Positions 20,223 through 32,543 of a stretch of DNA of 64,000 bases are shown here, piece after piece. The position numbers and the translations under genes were made by a program. Every line of letters begins with the position of its first letter. The first letter of the stretch is position 1. Source of the stretch: Vespertiliibacter pulmonis (GTDB lineage Bacteria > Pseudomonadota > Gammaproteobacteria > Enterobacterales > Pasteurellaceae); NCBI RefSeq assembly GCF_013377275.1, contig NZ_CP016615.1, forward strand, positions 1,498,830 through 1,562,829, given 5' to 3'. The notes beneath the pieces are model-generated. The model was not told the origin of the DNA. It saw only the letters and a program-made list of their open reading frames with translations, and made no database searches.

Positions 20223-21227
20223 ATGAAAAAGATTTCATTACTGACGATTTTATTGAGTTTATTTTCTTTGATGTGTCAGATGGCATGGGCGGAAGATAAG
20301 CCTATGTCGCCCCAAGCTTATCTGAATGCGATGACAAATGCTCATCGCCAGTTGAATTATGAGCAGCTTTACATTGTTCAGCAGGGAGAAAATGTGCAAT
20401 CATTGCGTTTTCGACATGCTAATTATCAAGGAAAAGAATATGCACAGCTATTACGATTAGACAATACTCGTGAGGAGATTATTTTACGTAATAATATGGT
20501 GAGCTATTTTGGCGAATTTCAGCCATTTAGTTTACCAAATAATAAAATTATTGATGATCTGCCTAGTGTAATTTATGCGGATTTTAATCAACTCAAAGGG
20601 TATTATTTTGTTGATGCGGGGCGAACTCGTGTGGCAGATAAATTAGCGAGAATAATACGTATTGTGCCACGAGACGAGTTTCGTTATCAATATGTTCTGT
20701 GGATTGACGAAGAAACTCATTTATTATTAAGAAGCGATCTGTTAGATAGAGATCGCAATGTGTTAGAACAATTTAAAGTTATTCAAAGTAGTGTTAATGA
20801 ACAGCTTTTATATATTATTGAGCCGATTGAATCATTAATTTTACCGACTTTAATTCAGCCTAAAATACAGCCACAAAGCCATAATTTAACGTGGCAGCCT
20901 AACTGGTTACCTAGTGGTTTTAAAGTAGTGTCAGCAGGGCAACAGCGTTTGTCTGATATTACTTTTAATGAGCCTGTAGAAAGCCAGCTATATAGCGATG
21001 GGCTTTTCACTTTTACTGTATATAACGTTGAAAATAAAGGGTTAATTTTTAATGAGCAATTTTGGCGGCAGGGAAAATTAAGTATTTATAGTCAGACAGT
21101 TGGCGATAGAGATTTAGTGATTGTGGGGGAAATTCCCTTAGTATCGGCTCGTCATATTGTGCAAGAAATTCGTTTATCACAAAATAATGAAGTAAAACAA
21201 CCGCTTGTAGAAGGGGGCAAACAATGA
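20223..21227 (+). CDS. rseB: RseB, periplasmic regulator of the sigma-E stress pathway
   Basis: 334 residues from the ATG at 20223, where a signal peptide (MKKISLLTILLSLFSLMCQM, cut near AWA-EDK) begins. MucB/RseB has two lipoprotein-transport-like domains. It binds RseA and protects it from DegS, and releases it on sensing LPS or misfolded lipoproteins. Recognisable pieces are the central strands YYFVDAGRTRVADKLARIIRIVPRDEFRY and YVLWIDEETHLLLRSDLLD-like segments. Here it follows the hel terminator instead of rpoE-rseA. It overlaps rseC by ATGA. Confidence 0.9.
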   Translation: MKKISLLTILLSLFSLMCQMAWAEDKPMSPQAYLNAMTNAHRQLNYEQLYIVQQGENVQSLRFRHANYQGKEYAQLLRLDNTREEIILRNNMVSYFGEFQPFSLPNNKIIDDLPSVIYADFNQLKGYYFVDAGRTRVADKLARIIRIVPRDEFRYQYVLWIDEETHLLLRSDLLDRDRNVLEQFKVIQSSVNEQLLYIIEPIESLILPTLIQPKIQPQSHNLTWQPNWLPSGFKVVSAGQQRLSDITFNEPVESQLYSDGLFTFTVYNVENKGLIFNEQFWRQGKLSIYSQTVGDRDLVIVGEIPLVSARHIVQEIRLSQNNEVKQPLVEGGKQ

Positions 21228-21652
21228 TGATTGAGCGAGCAACAGTATTACATTACCAAAATGGTGTTGCAATAGTACAATGTTATGCAAAAAGTGGTTG
21301 TGGTGGCTGTGCAGGAGAAACAAGTTGTGGTACAAAAGCTCTTTCTGCGTTAGCGGGAGAAAAGTTTGCACCTCGGTTTGAGGTTAAAGTAAACGAAATA
21401 TTACGCCCAGGTGATCAAATTGAATTGGGATTGGCTGAAAAAAGCTTGTTTTTTAGCCTATTTTGGCTTTATGGTTTACCACTTATGGTAATTTTAGCAT
21501 CGAGTTTGCTTTTTTCTCAATGGATTCACAATGAATTATTAGTGGCATTGCTAATATTAGTTACTACAGCAATAACATTTTTCACAATAAAAAAAATACT
21601 CTCACGCAATATAAAAAGCGATATTGTTCCGCAGTTTGTGCGTAAGATTTAA
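21224..21652 (+). CDS. rseC: RseC, inner-membrane redox/sigma-E modulator
   Basis: 142 residues: an N-terminal cytosolic part with the cysteine cluster [12 protein letters not shown] (likely Fe-S or redox site), then two membrane helices (about 72-90 and 95-113) and a short basic tail. RseC is part of the reducing system of SoxR in E. coli and a minor modulator of sigma-E. Its start overlaps the rseB stop (ATGA), indicating translational coupling. Confidence 0.92.
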   Translation: MMIERATVLHYQNGVAIVQCYAKSGCGGCAGETSCGTKALSALAGEKFAPRFEVKVNEILRPGDQIELGLAEKSLFFSLFWLYGLPLMVILASSLLFSQWIHNELLVALLILVTTAITFFTIKKILSRNIKSDIVPQFVRKI

Positions 21653-21662
21653 GGAGAATAGA

Positions 21663-23402
21663 ATGGAAAAGATTTGGTTTGATAATTATCCAGATGGTGC
21701 AACCCGTGAGATAAATCCAGATCAGTATGAATCTTTGATAGAAATGTTTGAACGTTCAGTGCAACGTCATCCAGATATTCCTGCTTATATTAATATGGGG
21801 AAAATCCTAACCTATCGTAAATTAGAAGAACGTAGTCGTGCTTTTGCCGCTTATTTGCAAAATGAATTACGCTTAGAAAAAGGTGAGCGTCTTGCATTAA
21901 TGATGCCAAATATACTGCAATATCCTATCGCTTTGTTTGGTGCTTTGCGTGCTGGGCTGGTGGTTGTTAATGTTAATCCGCTCTACACACCTAGGGAATT
22001 AGAACATCAATTAAATGATAGTGGGGCAAAAGCCATTATAGTGGTCTCTAATTTTGCAGCCACACTCGAAAAAGTCGTTTTCGATACTCAAATTAAACAC
22101 GTTATTTTAACTAGAATGGGAGATCAGCTCTCTTTTGGTAAGCGAACGTTAGTAAATTTTGTGGTGAAATATGTCAAAAAATTAGTGCCGAAATATAAGC
22201 TACCTCATGCCGTAAGCTTTAGAGAGGCGTTGAGTATTGGTAAACAACGGCAATATGTTAAGCCTCAAGTACATTCTGATGATCTCGCTTTTTTACAATA
22301 TACAGGTGGCACAACGGGAGTTGCTAAAGGTGCAATGCTTACGCATCGTAATGTAGTTGCTAACGTTCTTCAAGCTAAATGGGTTGCTTATCCGCTTGTG
22401 AAAGGTAATGGCGATCAAATAGCTGTGATTGCTTTGCCTTTATACCACGTTTTTGCTTTAACGGTAAATTGCTTATTGTTTGTTGAATTAGGTATTACAG
22501 GTTTATTGATTACAAATCCTCGTGATATTACGGGCTTTATAAAAGAATTAAAAAAATATAAAGTGTTAGCGATTACAGGGGTAAATACGCTATTTAATGC
22601 GTTATTGAATAATCCACTATTTAAAGATGTCGATTTCTCAACATTAAAATTGACGGTGGGAGGAGGAGCAGCGGTTCAACGAGCTGTTGCTGAACGTTGG
22701 CAGAATGTAACAGGTTGCCATATTATTGAAGGGTATGGGATGACGGAATGTTCACCATTAATATCAGCAACTCGTAATGATACTACTGAATATTCAGGAT
22801 CTATTGGTATTCCTATGCCGAATACAGATATTCGTGTTGTTGATGAAGATGGGAATGATTTACCCCTAGGAGAACGTGGTGAATTATGGGTTAAAGGGCC
22901 ACAAGTTATGCAAGGCTATTGGAAACGTCCTGATGAAACCGCAGAAGTGTTAAAAGATGGTTGGATGGCAACGGGTGACATTGTTGAATTTGGTAAAGAT
23001 TTAAATTTACGCATTGTCGATCGCAAAAAAGATATGATTATTGTATCGGGGTTTAATGTTTATCCAAATGAGATTGAAGACGTAGTAGCATTACACCCGA
23101 AAGTGAATGAGGTTGTTGCTGTTGGTATTCCAAGTGAGGCCTCGGGCGAAGGCATTAAAATTTATGTAACTAAAAAAGATGAGAGCTTAACTCGTGATGA
23201 GTTGCGTAGCCACTGTCGTCAATATCTTACTGGTTATAAAATTCCCCGAGATATTGAATTTCGTGATGAATTACCAAAAAGTAATGTAGGTAAAATTCTT
23301 AGACGTGTATTAAGAGATGAAGAGATAGAACGTTTAAAAACAGCCCATATTGCAGATAAAATGACTGCTGGATCTGAAACGCCGACAGAGAAAAAAGACT
23401 AA
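21663..23402 (+). CDS. fadD: FadD, long-chain fatty acid-CoA ligase
   Basis: 579-residue AMP-forming ligase from the ATG at 21663, preceded by AAGGAG. Motifs in order: [18 protein letters not shown] (ATP/AMP loop), GYGMTECSP (adenine site), ATGDIVEF, and the FadD signature around [20 protein letters not shown]; the catalytic Lys of SNVGKILRR is near the C-terminus. It activates imported fatty acids at the inner membrane. No fadBA genes are visible nearby, so it may feed phospholipid synthesis rather than oxidation. It starts 10 nt after rseC. Confidence 0.95.
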   Translation: MEKIWFDNYPDGATREINPDQYESLIEMFERSVQRHPDIPAYINMGKILTYRKLEERSRAFAAYLQNELRLEKGERLALMMPNILQYPIALFGALRAGLVVVNVNPLYTPRELEHQLNDSGAKAIIVVSNFAATLEKVVFDTQIKHVILTRMGDQLSFGKRTLVNFVVKYVKKLVPKYKLPHAVSFREALSIGKQRQYVKPQVHSDDLAFLQYTGGTTGVAKGAMLTHRNVVANVLQAKWVAYPLVKGNGDQIAVIALPLYHVFALTVNCLLFVELGITGLLITNPRDITGFIKELKKYKVLAITGVNTLFNALLNNPLFKDVDFSTLKLTVGGGAAVQRAVAERWQNVTGCHIIEGYGMTECSPLISATRNDTTEYSGSIGIPMPNTDIRVVDEDGNDLPLGERGELWVKGPQVMQGYWKRPDETAEVLKDGWMATGDIVEFGKDLNLRIVDRKKDMIIVSGFNVYPNEIEDVVALHPKVNEVVAVGIPSEASGEGIKIYVTKKDESLTRDELRSHCRQYLTGYKIPRDIEFRDELPKSNVGKILRRVLRDEEIERLKTAHIADKMTAGSETPTEKKD

Positions 23403-23422
23403 ATGAACTAATAAAATAGATA

Positions 23423-23460
23423 GCAAGCGGTTAGATTTTAAAAAATTTAACCGCTTTTTA
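23423..23460 (+). terminator. Terminator of fadD built from an uptake sequence and its inverse
   Basis: AAGCGGTTA and TAACCGCTT pair over 9 bp and are followed by TTTTA. The left arm is part of a GCAAGCGGT uptake core (23423-23431). Confidence 0.85.
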
Positions 23461-23468
23461 TTTAGGAG

Positions 23469-24608
<1,140 letters not shown>

Positions 24609-24629
24609 CTAGTATGTTTTGCTGATTTT

Positions 24630-24659
24630 GCAAAATCCCTTTACAATCTCACCGCTTGT
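24630..24659 (-). repeat. Extended DNA uptake signal
   Basis: Minus strand: ACAAGCGGT, GAGATT, then GATTTTGC. It lies between the divergent leuB and cmoB. Confidence 0.85.
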
Positions 24660-24681
24660 CATAATTCAATGAGTTAAAGAT

Positions 24682-25644
24682 ATGATTGATTTTCGTCCTT
24701 TTTTTCAACAAATTGCTACAACGCCATTATCTGATTGGCTTGAAACGTTACCCCTACAATTAAAACAGTGGCAAAAGCAAACCCACGCTGATTACCCTAA
24801 ATGGGCTAAAATAGTGGATTTTCTACCTAATTATCCAGCAGAAATTGATTTAACTCAGCGAGTCGAATCTCGTTTATCTGAGCCATTATCTTCTGGGGAA
24901 ATGCAACGATTAGTTTACCATTTAAAACAGTTAATGCCGTGGCGTAAAGGCCCCTATCATTTGTATGGCGTACATATTGATACCGAGTGGCGCTCGGATT
25001 TTAAATGGGATAGAGTATTGCCTCATTTATCACCATTAAAAGATCGTATTGTGTTAGATGTTGGCTGTGGCAGCGGTTACCATATGTGGCGAATGGTAGG
25101 GGAGGGGGCAAGAATGGTGGTTGGTATTGACCCTACGGAGCTTTTTTTATGCCAATTTGAAGCCGTGCGTAAACTATTAAATAACGATCGCCGAGCTAAT
25201 TTAATTCCGCTTGGTATTGAGCAAATGCAACCGTTACACGCTTTTGATACGGTATTTTCAATGGGGGTGCTATATCATCGAAAATCACCACTTGATCATC
25301 TTTCGCAACTGAAAAATCAACTGGTTAAAGGTGGAGAGCTTGTACTTGAAACATTGGTTATTGACGGGGGAGTGAATGAAGTCTTAGTGCCGGTCGAGCG
25401 TTATGCCAAAATGAAAAATATCTATTTTATTCCATCTGTAATGGCATTGATAAATTGGTTAGAAAAAGTAGGATTTAGCAATGTACGTTGTGTTGATGAA
25501 GAGGTAACAACGTTGGAAGAACAGCGTAAAACAGATTGGTTAGAAAATGAGTCATTAGTAGATTTTTTAGATCCTAATGATCAATCGAAAACGATTGAAG
25601 GCTATCCTAGACCAAAACGAGCGGTAATTATTGCGACAAATTAA
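24682..25644 (+). CDS. cmoB: CmoB, tRNA U34 carboxymethyltransferase
   Basis: 320 residues. CmoB uses carboxy-S-adenosylmethionine, made by CmoA, to convert 5-hydroxyuridine-34 to cmo5U in wobble-reading tRNAs. The SAM-fold motif I is [15 protein letters not shown], and [16 protein letters not shown] follows it. The N-terminal helical domain ends with LPWRKGPY-like sequence ([13 protein letters not shown]). Its partner cmoA is also in the window at 49.8-50.5 kb on the other strand, rather than adjacent as in E. coli. Confidence 0.96.
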   Translation: MIDFRPFFQQIATTPLSDWLETLPLQLKQWQKQTHADYPKWAKIVDFLPNYPAEIDLTQRVESRLSEPLSSGEMQRLVYHLKQLMPWRKGPYHLYGVHIDTEWRSDFKWDRVLPHLSPLKDRIVLDVGCGSGYHMWRMVGEGARMVVGIDPTELFLCQFEAVRKLLNNDRRANLIPLGIEQMQPLHAFDTVFSMGVLYHRKSPLDHLSQLKNQLVKGGELVLETLVIDGGVNEVLVPVERYAKMKNIYFIPSVMALINWLEKVGFSNVRCVDEEVTTLEEQRKTDWLENESLVDFLDPNDQSKTIEGYPRPKRAVIIATN

Positions 25645-25747
25645 TGTGAAATATTAAGATGGGTTGGAAATAATAATTTTTTCCTTTAGTTATGTGAAGG
25701 TAAAAGTATAAAAATAGCTGTTATATTAGGCTATGTGTGTCAATTTT

Positions 25748-25776
25748 TTGACAGCTGTTATGATTTTCTCTAGTAT
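25748..25776 (+). promoter_or_regulatory. gltS promoter
   Basis: TTGACA (25748-25753), 17 bp, TAGTAT (25771-25776): near-consensus sigma-70. Transcription would begin near 25783, downstream of the ATG at 25733, which supports the TTG start at 25811. Confidence 0.7.
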
Positions 25777-25810
25777 TAGCCCTTTTTTATTTATAGGAAG
25801 GAGAATATTT

Positions 25811-27025
25811 TTGGAATCTATTATTCTTAATGGTTATTACACACTCATTGTAGCAACATTGGTCTTATTAATTGGCAAATTATTTGTAAATCGAATTAAA
25901 TTTCTACAAGATTTTAATATTCCTGAAGCTGTAGCTGGCGGGTTATTTGCTGCACTGATTATTTTCTGTTGTTATAAATTTTTTAATATTACTTTCCAAT
26001 TTGAAAGTTCTCTACAAACTACCTTTATGTTAGTTTTCTTTTCTTCTATTGGCTTATCCGCAGATTTTTCACGTTTAAAGCAGGGGGGAAAGCCGTTAAT
26101 TATATTTTTGGCTGTGGTTGGCATTTTTATTATTATACAAGATATAGTGGGTATTTCATTAGCAGCCTTGTTAGGACTTGATCCATTAATTGGATTATTA
26201 ACAGGGTCGATTACATTAACGGGTGGACACGGTACAGGAGCAACCTGGGGAAATTTGTTTGTTCAAAAATATGGAATTTCAGCGGCAGTTGAAATTGCAA
26301 TGGCATCAGCAACTTTCGGCTTAATTGCAGGAGGTTTAATTGGTGGGCCAGTGGCTCGTCGTTTAGTCAATAAAATGAAAATGTCGCCAATTAAGCATCA
26401 AGCTAAAATTGATTCTTCAGAGAAGTATAGCGATGATACTTTTGAAGATATGGATAATGTGCGCTTAATTACAGCAAATTCAGTCGTAGAAACAACCGCA
26501 TTATTTGCTGCTTGTTTAGCGTTTTCATCAGTAATGGTGCATATTTTTCCTAATACTGGATTACCTCAGTTTGTATGGGCGTTAGGTTGTGGAGTCATAT
26601 TACGCAATATTCTTACCTTAGTATTCAAATTTGATATGTTTGATCGTGCTATTGATGTATTTGGTAATGCATCATTGAGCCTATTTTTAGCTATTGCATT
26701 GATGAGTATAAAACTATGGCAATTATCAGGTCTAGCTGGTTCGCTTTTTATTATTTTATTTATACAAACGATTGTGATGATTTTATATACTTATTTTATT
26801 ACTTATCGTTTTATGGGAAAGAATTATGATGCGGCAGTGCTTTCAGCAGGACATTGTGGTTTTGGCTTAGGTGCAACACCAACTGCTGTTGCTAATATGC
26901 AATCTGTTACAGAATCATTTGGGCCATCGCATAAAGCATTCTTGATTGTACCGCTTGTTGGTGCATTCTTTGTTGATTTCATCAATTTAGGGGTAATTAC
27001 GACAATGATTGGTTGGCTTAAATAG
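25811..27025 (+). CDS. gltS: GltS, sodium/glutamate symporter
   Basis: 404 residues (E. coli GltS has 401), with two sets of about five helices as in the ESS family. The re-entrant glycine-rich loops are visible: LTGGHGTGATWGNLF in the first half and SAGHCGFGLGATPTAVANMQ in the second. It imports glutamate with sodium. I start it at the TTG at 25811: GGAAGGAG lies 7 nt upstream, the family starts here, and a promoter lies between this codon and the longer ATG start. A perfect uptake core (26950) is inside the gene. Confidence 0.93.
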   Translation: MESIILNGYYTLIVATLVLLIGKLFVNRIKFLQDFNIPEAVAGGLFAALIIFCCYKFFNITFQFESSLQTTFMLVFFSSIGLSADFSRLKQGGKPLIIFLAVVGIFIIIQDIVGISLAALLGLDPLIGLLTGSITLTGGHGTGATWGNLFVQKYGISAAVEIAMASATFGLIAGGLIGGPVARRLVNKMKMSPIKHQAKIDSSEKYSDDTFEDMDNVRLITANSVVETTALFAACLAFSSVMVHIFPNTGLPQFVWALGCGVILRNILTLVFKFDMFDRAIDVFGNASLSLFLAIALMSIKLWQLSGLAGSLFIILFIQTIVMILYTYFITYRFMGKNYDAAVLSAGHCGFGLGATPTAVANMQSVTESFGPSHKAFLIVPLVGAFFVDFINLGVITTMIGWLK

Positions 27026-27092
27026 TGTTGATTGGAAATAGAAATAAGTAAGATATTGATCTTATATCGTTTATAAAGCTAGAAAATATATT

Positions 27093-27131
27093 AAGGGCTG
27101 TGTTCAACATATTATTGAAGCAGCCCTTTTA
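27093..27131. terminator. Bidirectional terminator between gltS and yidE
   Basis: AAGGGCTG and CAGCCCTT pair over 8 bp, with an inner TTCAA/TTGAA pairing, and are followed by TTTTA. It separates two converging transporter genes. Confidence 0.85.
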
Positions 27132-27142
27132 TTCTAGCTAGC

Positions 27143-28789
27143 CTACACCCAGAGCAAAATAGCCAACAGTTGGGGCAAAATAATGCGACAGAACATCACG
27201 AGTGGATAGACAGTAGCATACGCAAGTGAAGCGGCACCATTATCTTCTTTAATTGCATTAGCAAAAGCAAGAGCAGGGGGATCAGTCATTGAGCCTGCGA
27301 GTAAGCCACAAAGAGTCAGATAATTTAGTTTGCCATATATTCGAGCTAATATACCAGTCACAAGTAGTGGGATAAGTGTAATGATTATTCCATAGCCAAT
27401 CCAGGATAGACCGTCATTACTAAATAAAATTTGAAAAAAATTCCCACCAGCTTTCCAGCCTACTACTGCAAGAAATAATACGATACCAATTTCCCGTAAG
27501 GCGAGGTTTGCACTCGGTGGCATAAACCAATATAGTTTACCAATACTGCCAAGGCGAGCTAAGATAAGGGCGACAACTAATGGACCGCCGGCTAGCCCGA
27601 TTTTAAGTGCAACGGGGAAACCAGGAATATAAATTGGGATAGAGCCAAGTAATACACCTAAACCAATTCCAATGAAAATTGGTAGCATCTGTACTTGTTG
27701 TAATTTTTGGTGAGCATTACCGATGATTGTCATCACTTTTTTAATATCTTCTTGGCGACCGACTAGATTTAACACATCACCGAATTGTAATGCCATTTCC
27801 CCAGTGGGAATAAGCTCTACGCCCGCACGATTTAAGCGAGAGATAACTACATCATATTTGCCTTTTAGCATAAGTTGGCGAATTTTTTTGCCAAAGACTT
27901 TCTCGTTAGTAACGATAGCCCGTTCACTACGATAAGTTGTATCTTGTGTAGTAATTGAAGTGGCGGTTATTTCGCCAATGATAAGTTGCATTTTATGTAA
28001 TGCAGATTTTTCTCCAACAAGGTGCAGTATATCACCGAGTTGAATTTGGGTATCAATTTTAGGTACAAAGAGTTCGTTATTACGTTTTAAACGAGAATAG
28101 ATGACATCGTGTAGCTCAAAATCTGGCAATTCTTTTAGAAGTAATCCATTTAGATTAGGGTTAGTAACTCGTACATTAAGTGTACTAAGTCCTGTTTTTT
28201 GATTATGTTGGGTTTTCTCAAATTGTTTGGCTTCCGTATCAACATTTACTGAGAATAAAATTCGAATCAGCCACATAGACAATAGAATACCAATAATGCC
28301 AAATGGATAAGCGATGGCATAACCCATTCCCATTATTGCAGTATCGCTGCCTAATTCATTTAAAATCTGTTGCCCCGCACCTAGAGATGGTGTATTTGTT
28401 ACTGCTCCTGAGAAAATTCCAAGAATAATTGGTAATGGAACATCAAATAATTTATGTAAAAGCACAACGAGCAGACCGCTTAATCCGACAGCAAGGAGGG
28501 CAAAGGCATTTAATTTTAAACCAGATTGACGTAATGATGAGAAGAAACCAGGGCCAACTTGAATTCCTATCGTATATACAAATAAAATCAGTCCAAATTC
28601 CTGAATAAAATGGAGAGTATGCTCGTTGAGCTGGATACCAAATGAGGACATAAAATGTGAAACGAGAATGCCACCAAATAATACTCCACCGATCCCTAAG
28701 CTAACATTCCGAATTTTTATATGACCAATCCATAGCCCTAAAACAGCAACTAATGATAATAGGCTTACTGTTAATGCAATTTCACTCAT
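27143..28789 (-). CDS. yidE: YidE, AspT/YidE/YbjL family membrane transporter
   Basis: 548 residues, aligning along its length with E. coli YidE. Two blocks of five helices flank two RCK_C (TrkA-C) domains at about residues 200-360 (for example [19 protein letters not shown] and [17 protein letters not shown]). Conserved membrane segments include [19 protein letters not shown] and [15 protein letters not shown]-like sequence. Related AspT exchanges aspartate for alanine; the YidE substrate is unknown. GAGGTGGT precedes the ATG. It converges on gltS. Confidence 0.93.
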   Translation of the reverse strand: MSEIALTVSLLSLVAVLGLWIGHIKIRNVSLGIGGVLFGGILVSHFMSSFGIQLNEHTLHFIQEFGLILFVYTIGIQVGPGFFSSLRQSGLKLNAFALLAVGLSGLLVVLLHKLFDVPLPIILGIFSGAVTNTPSLGAGQQILNELGSDTAIMGMGYAIAYPFGIIGILLSMWLIRILFSVNVDTEAKQFEKTQHNQKTGLSTLNVRVTNPNLNGLLLKELPDFELHDVIYSRLKRNNELFVPKIDTQIQLGDILHLVGEKSALHKMQLIIGEITATSITTQDTTYRSERAIVTNEKVFGKKIRQLMLKGKYDVVISRLNRAGVELIPTGEMALQFGDVLNLVGRQEDIKKVMTIIGNAHQKLQQVQMLPIFIGIGLGVLLGSIPIYIPGFPVALKIGLAGGPLVVALILARLGSIGKLYWFMPPSANLALREIGIVLFLAVVGWKAGGNFFQILFSNDGLSWIGYGIIITLIPLLVTGILARIYGKLNYLTLCGLLAGSMTDPPALAFANAIKEDNGAASLAYATVYPLVMFCRIILPQLLAILLWV

Positions 28790-29077
28790 ACCACCTCACA
28801 AGAATATATAGGGTGAGTAATTCTAACAAAATGAAATAAATAAAAATGCGATCTAATTCAAGAAATTGACAAGAAGATTTACATAATGCTGTAAACCTAT
28901 CTAGTGCCTTCGCTATTTATCGTTGTATAAAAAATGGGAATTACAAATAGGTGATCGGTTATAGAATTATTTGCTTTTATCACATACTTACCATTTGTTA
29001 AGTTGTTTTTTACATTTTTTAGAATTACTATAAGGTAAGTTTGTTTAAATAAACATTAATAGATTTGAAATGTAATA
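28790..29077. other. AT-rich spacer upstream of yidE
   Basis: About 290 nt without a supported gene. It holds a perfect dyad TTTACA-N6-TGTAAA at 28878-28895, some 90 bp upstream of the yidE start, which could be an operator. Otherwise nothing recognisable. Confidence 0.6.
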
Positions 29078-29108
29078 AAAATAAAAGGCCATTATAGTGC
29101 GACCTTTT
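29078..29108 (-). terminator. Terminator of yacL
   Basis: On the minus strand AAAAGG and CCTTTT flank a 14-nt loop, followed by ATTTTTATT. It lies just beyond the yacL stop. Confidence 0.6.
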
Positions 29109-29114
29109 ATCGAA

Positions 29115-29489
29115 TTAATGAAATGTTTTAGTAAACCGATCGTAGGCTTGTAAAAATACCTCAAAATCTTCTAATCCACAAAAAGCAATACTTTCCTCAT
29201 TATAGAAATTAAAGCCTTCTTCCATTTGTTCAAAATCTTCAATATCCATTGCTAAGTTATTCGCTTTTACCATCACTTCTTCTGCATTGAGATAAAGGGT
29301 ATATTCACGTCCTTCAAAAATAGTTTCATAATTGGGCGCAAGTTTACATTTAGTGATTTCAGTAAGAATATCTTGTAGTTCTATAAAATTTTGCACTATT
29401 TCAGTATTGAGCCAATGGGCAAAGGCTTCGTGATCCATAGAGCATTTAGCCATAACGCCGTGCATTGTGTGAGTAAATTGATAGTCCAT
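29115..29489 (-). CDS. yacL: YacL (UPF0231) conserved protein
   Basis: 124 residues, soluble and acidic. It aligns with E. coli YacL: start MDYQF, then the core [20 protein letters not shown] (E. coli: [20 protein letters not shown]) and [20 protein letters not shown]. No function is established. A perfect uptake sequence lies between it and uvrA. Confidence 0.9.
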   Translation of the reverse strand: MDYQFTHTMHGVMAKCSMDHEAFAHWLNTEIVQNFIELQDILTEITKCKLAPNYETIFEGREYTLYLNAEEVMVKANNLAMDIEDFEQMEEGFNFYNEESIAFCGLEDFEVFLQAYDRFTKTFH

Positions 29490-29526
29490 TGATTACCTTA
29501 TTTAGATAGCACAAACGGTAAGATAA

Positions 29527-29555
29527 GCAAATTTTTTGCAAATTTCACCGCTTGT
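29527..29555 (-). repeat. Extended DNA uptake signal with imperfect convergent partner
   Basis: Minus strand: ACAAGCGGT, GAAATTTGC, then AAATTTGC. A one-mismatch core ACAAACGGT at 29511-29519 faces it. It lies between yacL and uvrA. Confidence 0.8.
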
Positions 29556-29559
29556 TTAA

Positions 29560-32388
29560 TTATTTTTTAGCTAGAATACTTTTTAAAAACCTAGCTGTAT
29601 GTGAATGTTTATCTTTTGCGACTTGTTCTGGTGTGCCGCAAGCAATAATTTGCCCACCACCTGCACCGCCTTCAGGGCCAAGATCGACAATCCAATCAGC
29701 GGTTTTTATCACATCTAAATTATGTTCAATAACGACAATTGTATTACCTTGATCACGTAGGCGATGGAGAACGGTAAGAAGTTGTTTAATATCAGCGAAA
29801 TGCAATCCTGTTGTGGGTTCATCTAAAATATAGAGCGTTTTACCTGTATCTCGCTTAGAAAGTTCGGTCGCTAATTTTACTCGTTGGGCTTCGCCCCCAG
29901 AGAGAGTTGTGGACGATTGCCCTAAACGAATATAAGATAATCCTACGTCCATCAATGTTTGTAATTTGCGGGCAAGCATTGGCACGGCTTCAAAAAATTC
30001 TCGAGCTTCTTCCACTGTCATTTCTAGAACTTGGTGGATAGTTTTTCCTTTGTAGCGAACTTCCAATGTTTCACGATTATAGCGTTTGCCTTTACAGTGA
30101 TCACAAGGGACATAAACATCGGGCAAAAAGTGCATTTCTACTTTAATTACGCCATCACCTTGGCAGGCTTCGCAGCGTCCTCCTCGTACATTGAAGCTGA
30201 ATCGCCCAACGTTATAACCCCTTGCTCGAGCTTCTTGCGTACCTGCAAAAAGTTCTCGGATAGGAGTAAATAGTCCTGTATAGGTTGCGGGATTTGAACG
30301 GGGAGTACGCCCAATAGGGCTTTGGTTGATATCAATTACTTTATCAAAATGTGCTAAGCCATCAATGCTTTTATAAGGAGAAATATCATTATTTTCTGCA
30401 CGATTTAACGCATTTTGTGCAATAGGGAAAAGAGTATCGTTAATTAAGGTAGATTTCCCTGAACCAGAAACACCAGTGATACAAGTAAATAAACCGACAG
30501 GAATTTCAAGATCAACATTTTTTAGGTTATTGCCTGTTGCACCTTTTAAAACTAAAACTTTCTCTTTATTGTAAGGAGTACGTTTAGCAGGAATTTCAAT
30601 TTTTTCTCTCCCTGAAAGAAATTTTCCAGTAATAGAGGTTTCGTGCTGCATAATTTGTTCGGCAGTACCTTGAGCGATTACATTGCCTCCGTGTACACCC
30701 GCGCCAGGTCCAATATCAACAATATGATCTGCCGCCATAATGGCATCTTCATCATGCTCAACAACAATCACGGTATTACCTAAATTTCGCAAGTGAATAA
30801 GTGTATCGAGTAAGCGTTCGTTATCTCGTTGATGTAGCCCAATAGACGGTTCATCAAGTACATACATTACACCTACTAATCCTGCTCCAATTTGGCTTGC
30901 AAGTCTAATACGTTGAGCTTCTCCGCCTGATAGGGTTTCCGCTGATCGGGAAAGAGAAAGATAATTTAGCCCAACATTGACTAAGAATTGCAAGCGTTCT
31001 TGAATTTCTTTTAGGATTTTCTCAGCAATTTTAGCTTTTTGTCCGATGAGTTTGAGTTCTGCAAAAAATTGTAGTGCTTCACCGATGCTTTTTTCCGCAA
31101 TTTCGGGCAGGTTAGTTTGTCCTAAAAAGACATAGCGTGCTTCACGGCGTAAGCGAGAACCATGACAGTCTGTACAAGCTCGGTTGTTGATATATTTTGC
31201 AAGCTCTTCCCGCACGGAGTTCGATTCAGTTTCTTTGTAACGGCGAGCCATATTATTCAATATGCCTTCAAAGGCGTGAACTCGTTTAACGCTATCACCT
31301 CGATCATTAACATAGATAAATTCAATTTCATCTTTTGAACCATTTAAAATGATTTGTTGAATTTTTCTTGGTAATTGATTAAACGGTGTTTCAATATCAA
31401 AGTCATAGTGTTTGGCAACGGCGTTCAGTAAGCCAAAATAGTAGAAACTTCGGCGATCCCAGCCTTTGATTGCACCGCTTGCTAGAGAAACTTCATGGTT
31501 TTGGATAACTTTATTTTCATCAAAAAATTGCTGAACACCTAAACCATCGCAGGTAGGGCAAGCTCCAGCAGGATTATTAAATGAAAATAGACGAGGCTCT
31601 AATTCCGTGAGAGAGTAACCACAATGTGGACAGGCAAAATTAGCAGAGAACACTAATTCTTCTGCATTAGGGTTATCCATATCAGCAATAATTGCCGTTG
31701 AACCTGAGAGATCGAGAGTAGTTTCAAACGATTCTGCGAGTCGAGTGGCAATATCAGGACGAACTTTAAAACGGTCGATAACAACTTCAATGGTATGTTT
31801 TTTCTGTAGCTCTAATTTAGGAGGATCAGAAAGGTCACAAATTTCACCATCTATTCTGGCACGAATATAACCATTAGCGGTAAGATTTTCTAATAATTTG
31901 ATATGCTCACCTTTACGCTCTTTAACCACTGGAGCAAGCAACATTAATCGTTTATTTTCAGGCTCTTCTAATACCCGATCCACCATTTGTGAAATCGTTT
32001 GTGCAGTTAAGGGAATATCGTGATCGGGGCAACGAGGCTCACCGACACGAGCGAATAAGAGGCGTAAGTAATCGTGAATTTCGGTTACTGTTCCAACTGT
32101 TGAGCGAGGATTGTGAGAGGTTGATTTTTGCTCAATAGAAATCGCAGGCGAAAGCCCTTCAATATGGTCAACATCAGGCTTTTCCATTAACGATAAAAAT
32201 TGGCGTGCGTAAGCAGAAAGTGATTCAACATAACGGCGTTGTCCTTCTGCATAAAGGGTATCAAATGCAAGAGATGATTTCCCTGAGCCTGATAATCCTG
32301 TGATAACAATAAATTTATCACGAGGTAATTTTAGGTTGATATTTTTTAGGTTGTGAGTTCTCGCCCCACGGATATCGATAAATTGCAT
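29560..32388 (-). CDS. uvrA: UvrA, excision nuclease subunit A
   Basis: 942 residues, complete. UvrA dimers with UvrB find bulky DNA lesions in nucleotide excision repair. Two ABC ATPase cassettes are seen: Walker [15 protein letters not shown] near residue 31 and [14 protein letters not shown] near 640; signatures [14 protein letters not shown] and [14 protein letters not shown]. Zinc sites include [10 protein letters not shown]...CPTCDG, CTDCHG and CEACQG...CDHCKG. AAAGGA precedes the ATG. It is divergent from ssb with a LexA-type box between. Confidence 0.98.
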   Translation of the reverse strand: MQFIDIRGARTHNLKNINLKLPRDKFIVITGLSGSGKSSLAFDTLYAEGQRRYVESLSAYARQFLSLMEKPDVDHIEGLSPAISIEQKSTSHNPRSTVGTVTEIHDYLRLLFARVGEPRCPDHDIPLTAQTISQMVDRVLEEPENKRLMLLAPVVKERKGEHIKLLENLTANGYIRARIDGEICDLSDPPKLELQKKHTIEVVIDRFKVRPDIATRLAESFETTLDLSGSTAIIADMDNPNAEELVFSANFACPHCGYSLTELEPRLFSFNNPAGACPTCDGLGVQQFFDENKVIQNHEVSLASGAIKGWDRRSFYYFGLLNAVAKHYDFDIETPFNQLPRKIQQIILNGSKDEIEFIYVNDRGDSVKRVHAFEGILNNMARRYKETESNSVREELAKYINNRACTDCHGSRLRREARYVFLGQTNLPEIAEKSIGEALQFFAELKLIGQKAKIAEKILKEIQERLQFLVNVGLNYLSLSRSAETLSGGEAQRIRLASQIGAGLVGVMYVLDEPSIGLHQRDNERLLDTLIHLRNLGNTVIVVEHDEDAIMAADHIVDIGPGAGVHGGNVIAQGTAEQIMQHETSITGKFLSGREKIEIPAKRTPYNKEKVLVLKGATGNNLKNVDLEIPVGLFTCITGVSGSGKSTLINDTLFPIAQNALNRAENNDISPYKSIDGLAHFDKVIDINQSPIGRTPRSNPATYTGLFTPIRELFAGTQEARARGYNVGRFSFNVRGGRCEACQGDGVIKVEMHFLPDVYVPCDHCKGKRYNRETLEVRYKGKTIHQVLEMTVEEAREFFEAVPMLARKLQTLMDVGLSYIRLGQSSTTLSGGEAQRVKLATELSKRDTGKTLYILDEPTTGLHFADIKQLLTVLHRLRDQGNTIVVIEHNLDVIKTADWIVDLGPEGGAGGGQIIACGTPEQVAKDKHSHTARFLKSILAKK

Positions 32389-32452
32389 ATAATCCTTTAG
32401 TAAAGTAAAGAGATTTATCTTAAATTGTCGATTATTATCGCATAAATTGAAT

Positions 32453-32472
32453 GACTGTACAAAAAGTCAGTT
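32453..32472. promoter_or_regulatory. LexA (SOS) box between uvrA and ssb
   Basis: CTGTACAAAAAGTCAG at 32455-32470 fits the gammaproteobacterial LexA pattern CTG-N10-CAG; the right half is less perfect than the left. E. coli also has an SOS box in the uvrA-ssb gap. Damage-inducible control of uvrA is likely. Confidence 0.7.
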
Positions 32473-32543
32473 TTAAATGATGATTTTTTTTAGAAATTCA
32501 GGCAAAATAGCTTAAAAATTTGTACATTTATTAAGAGGGATTT

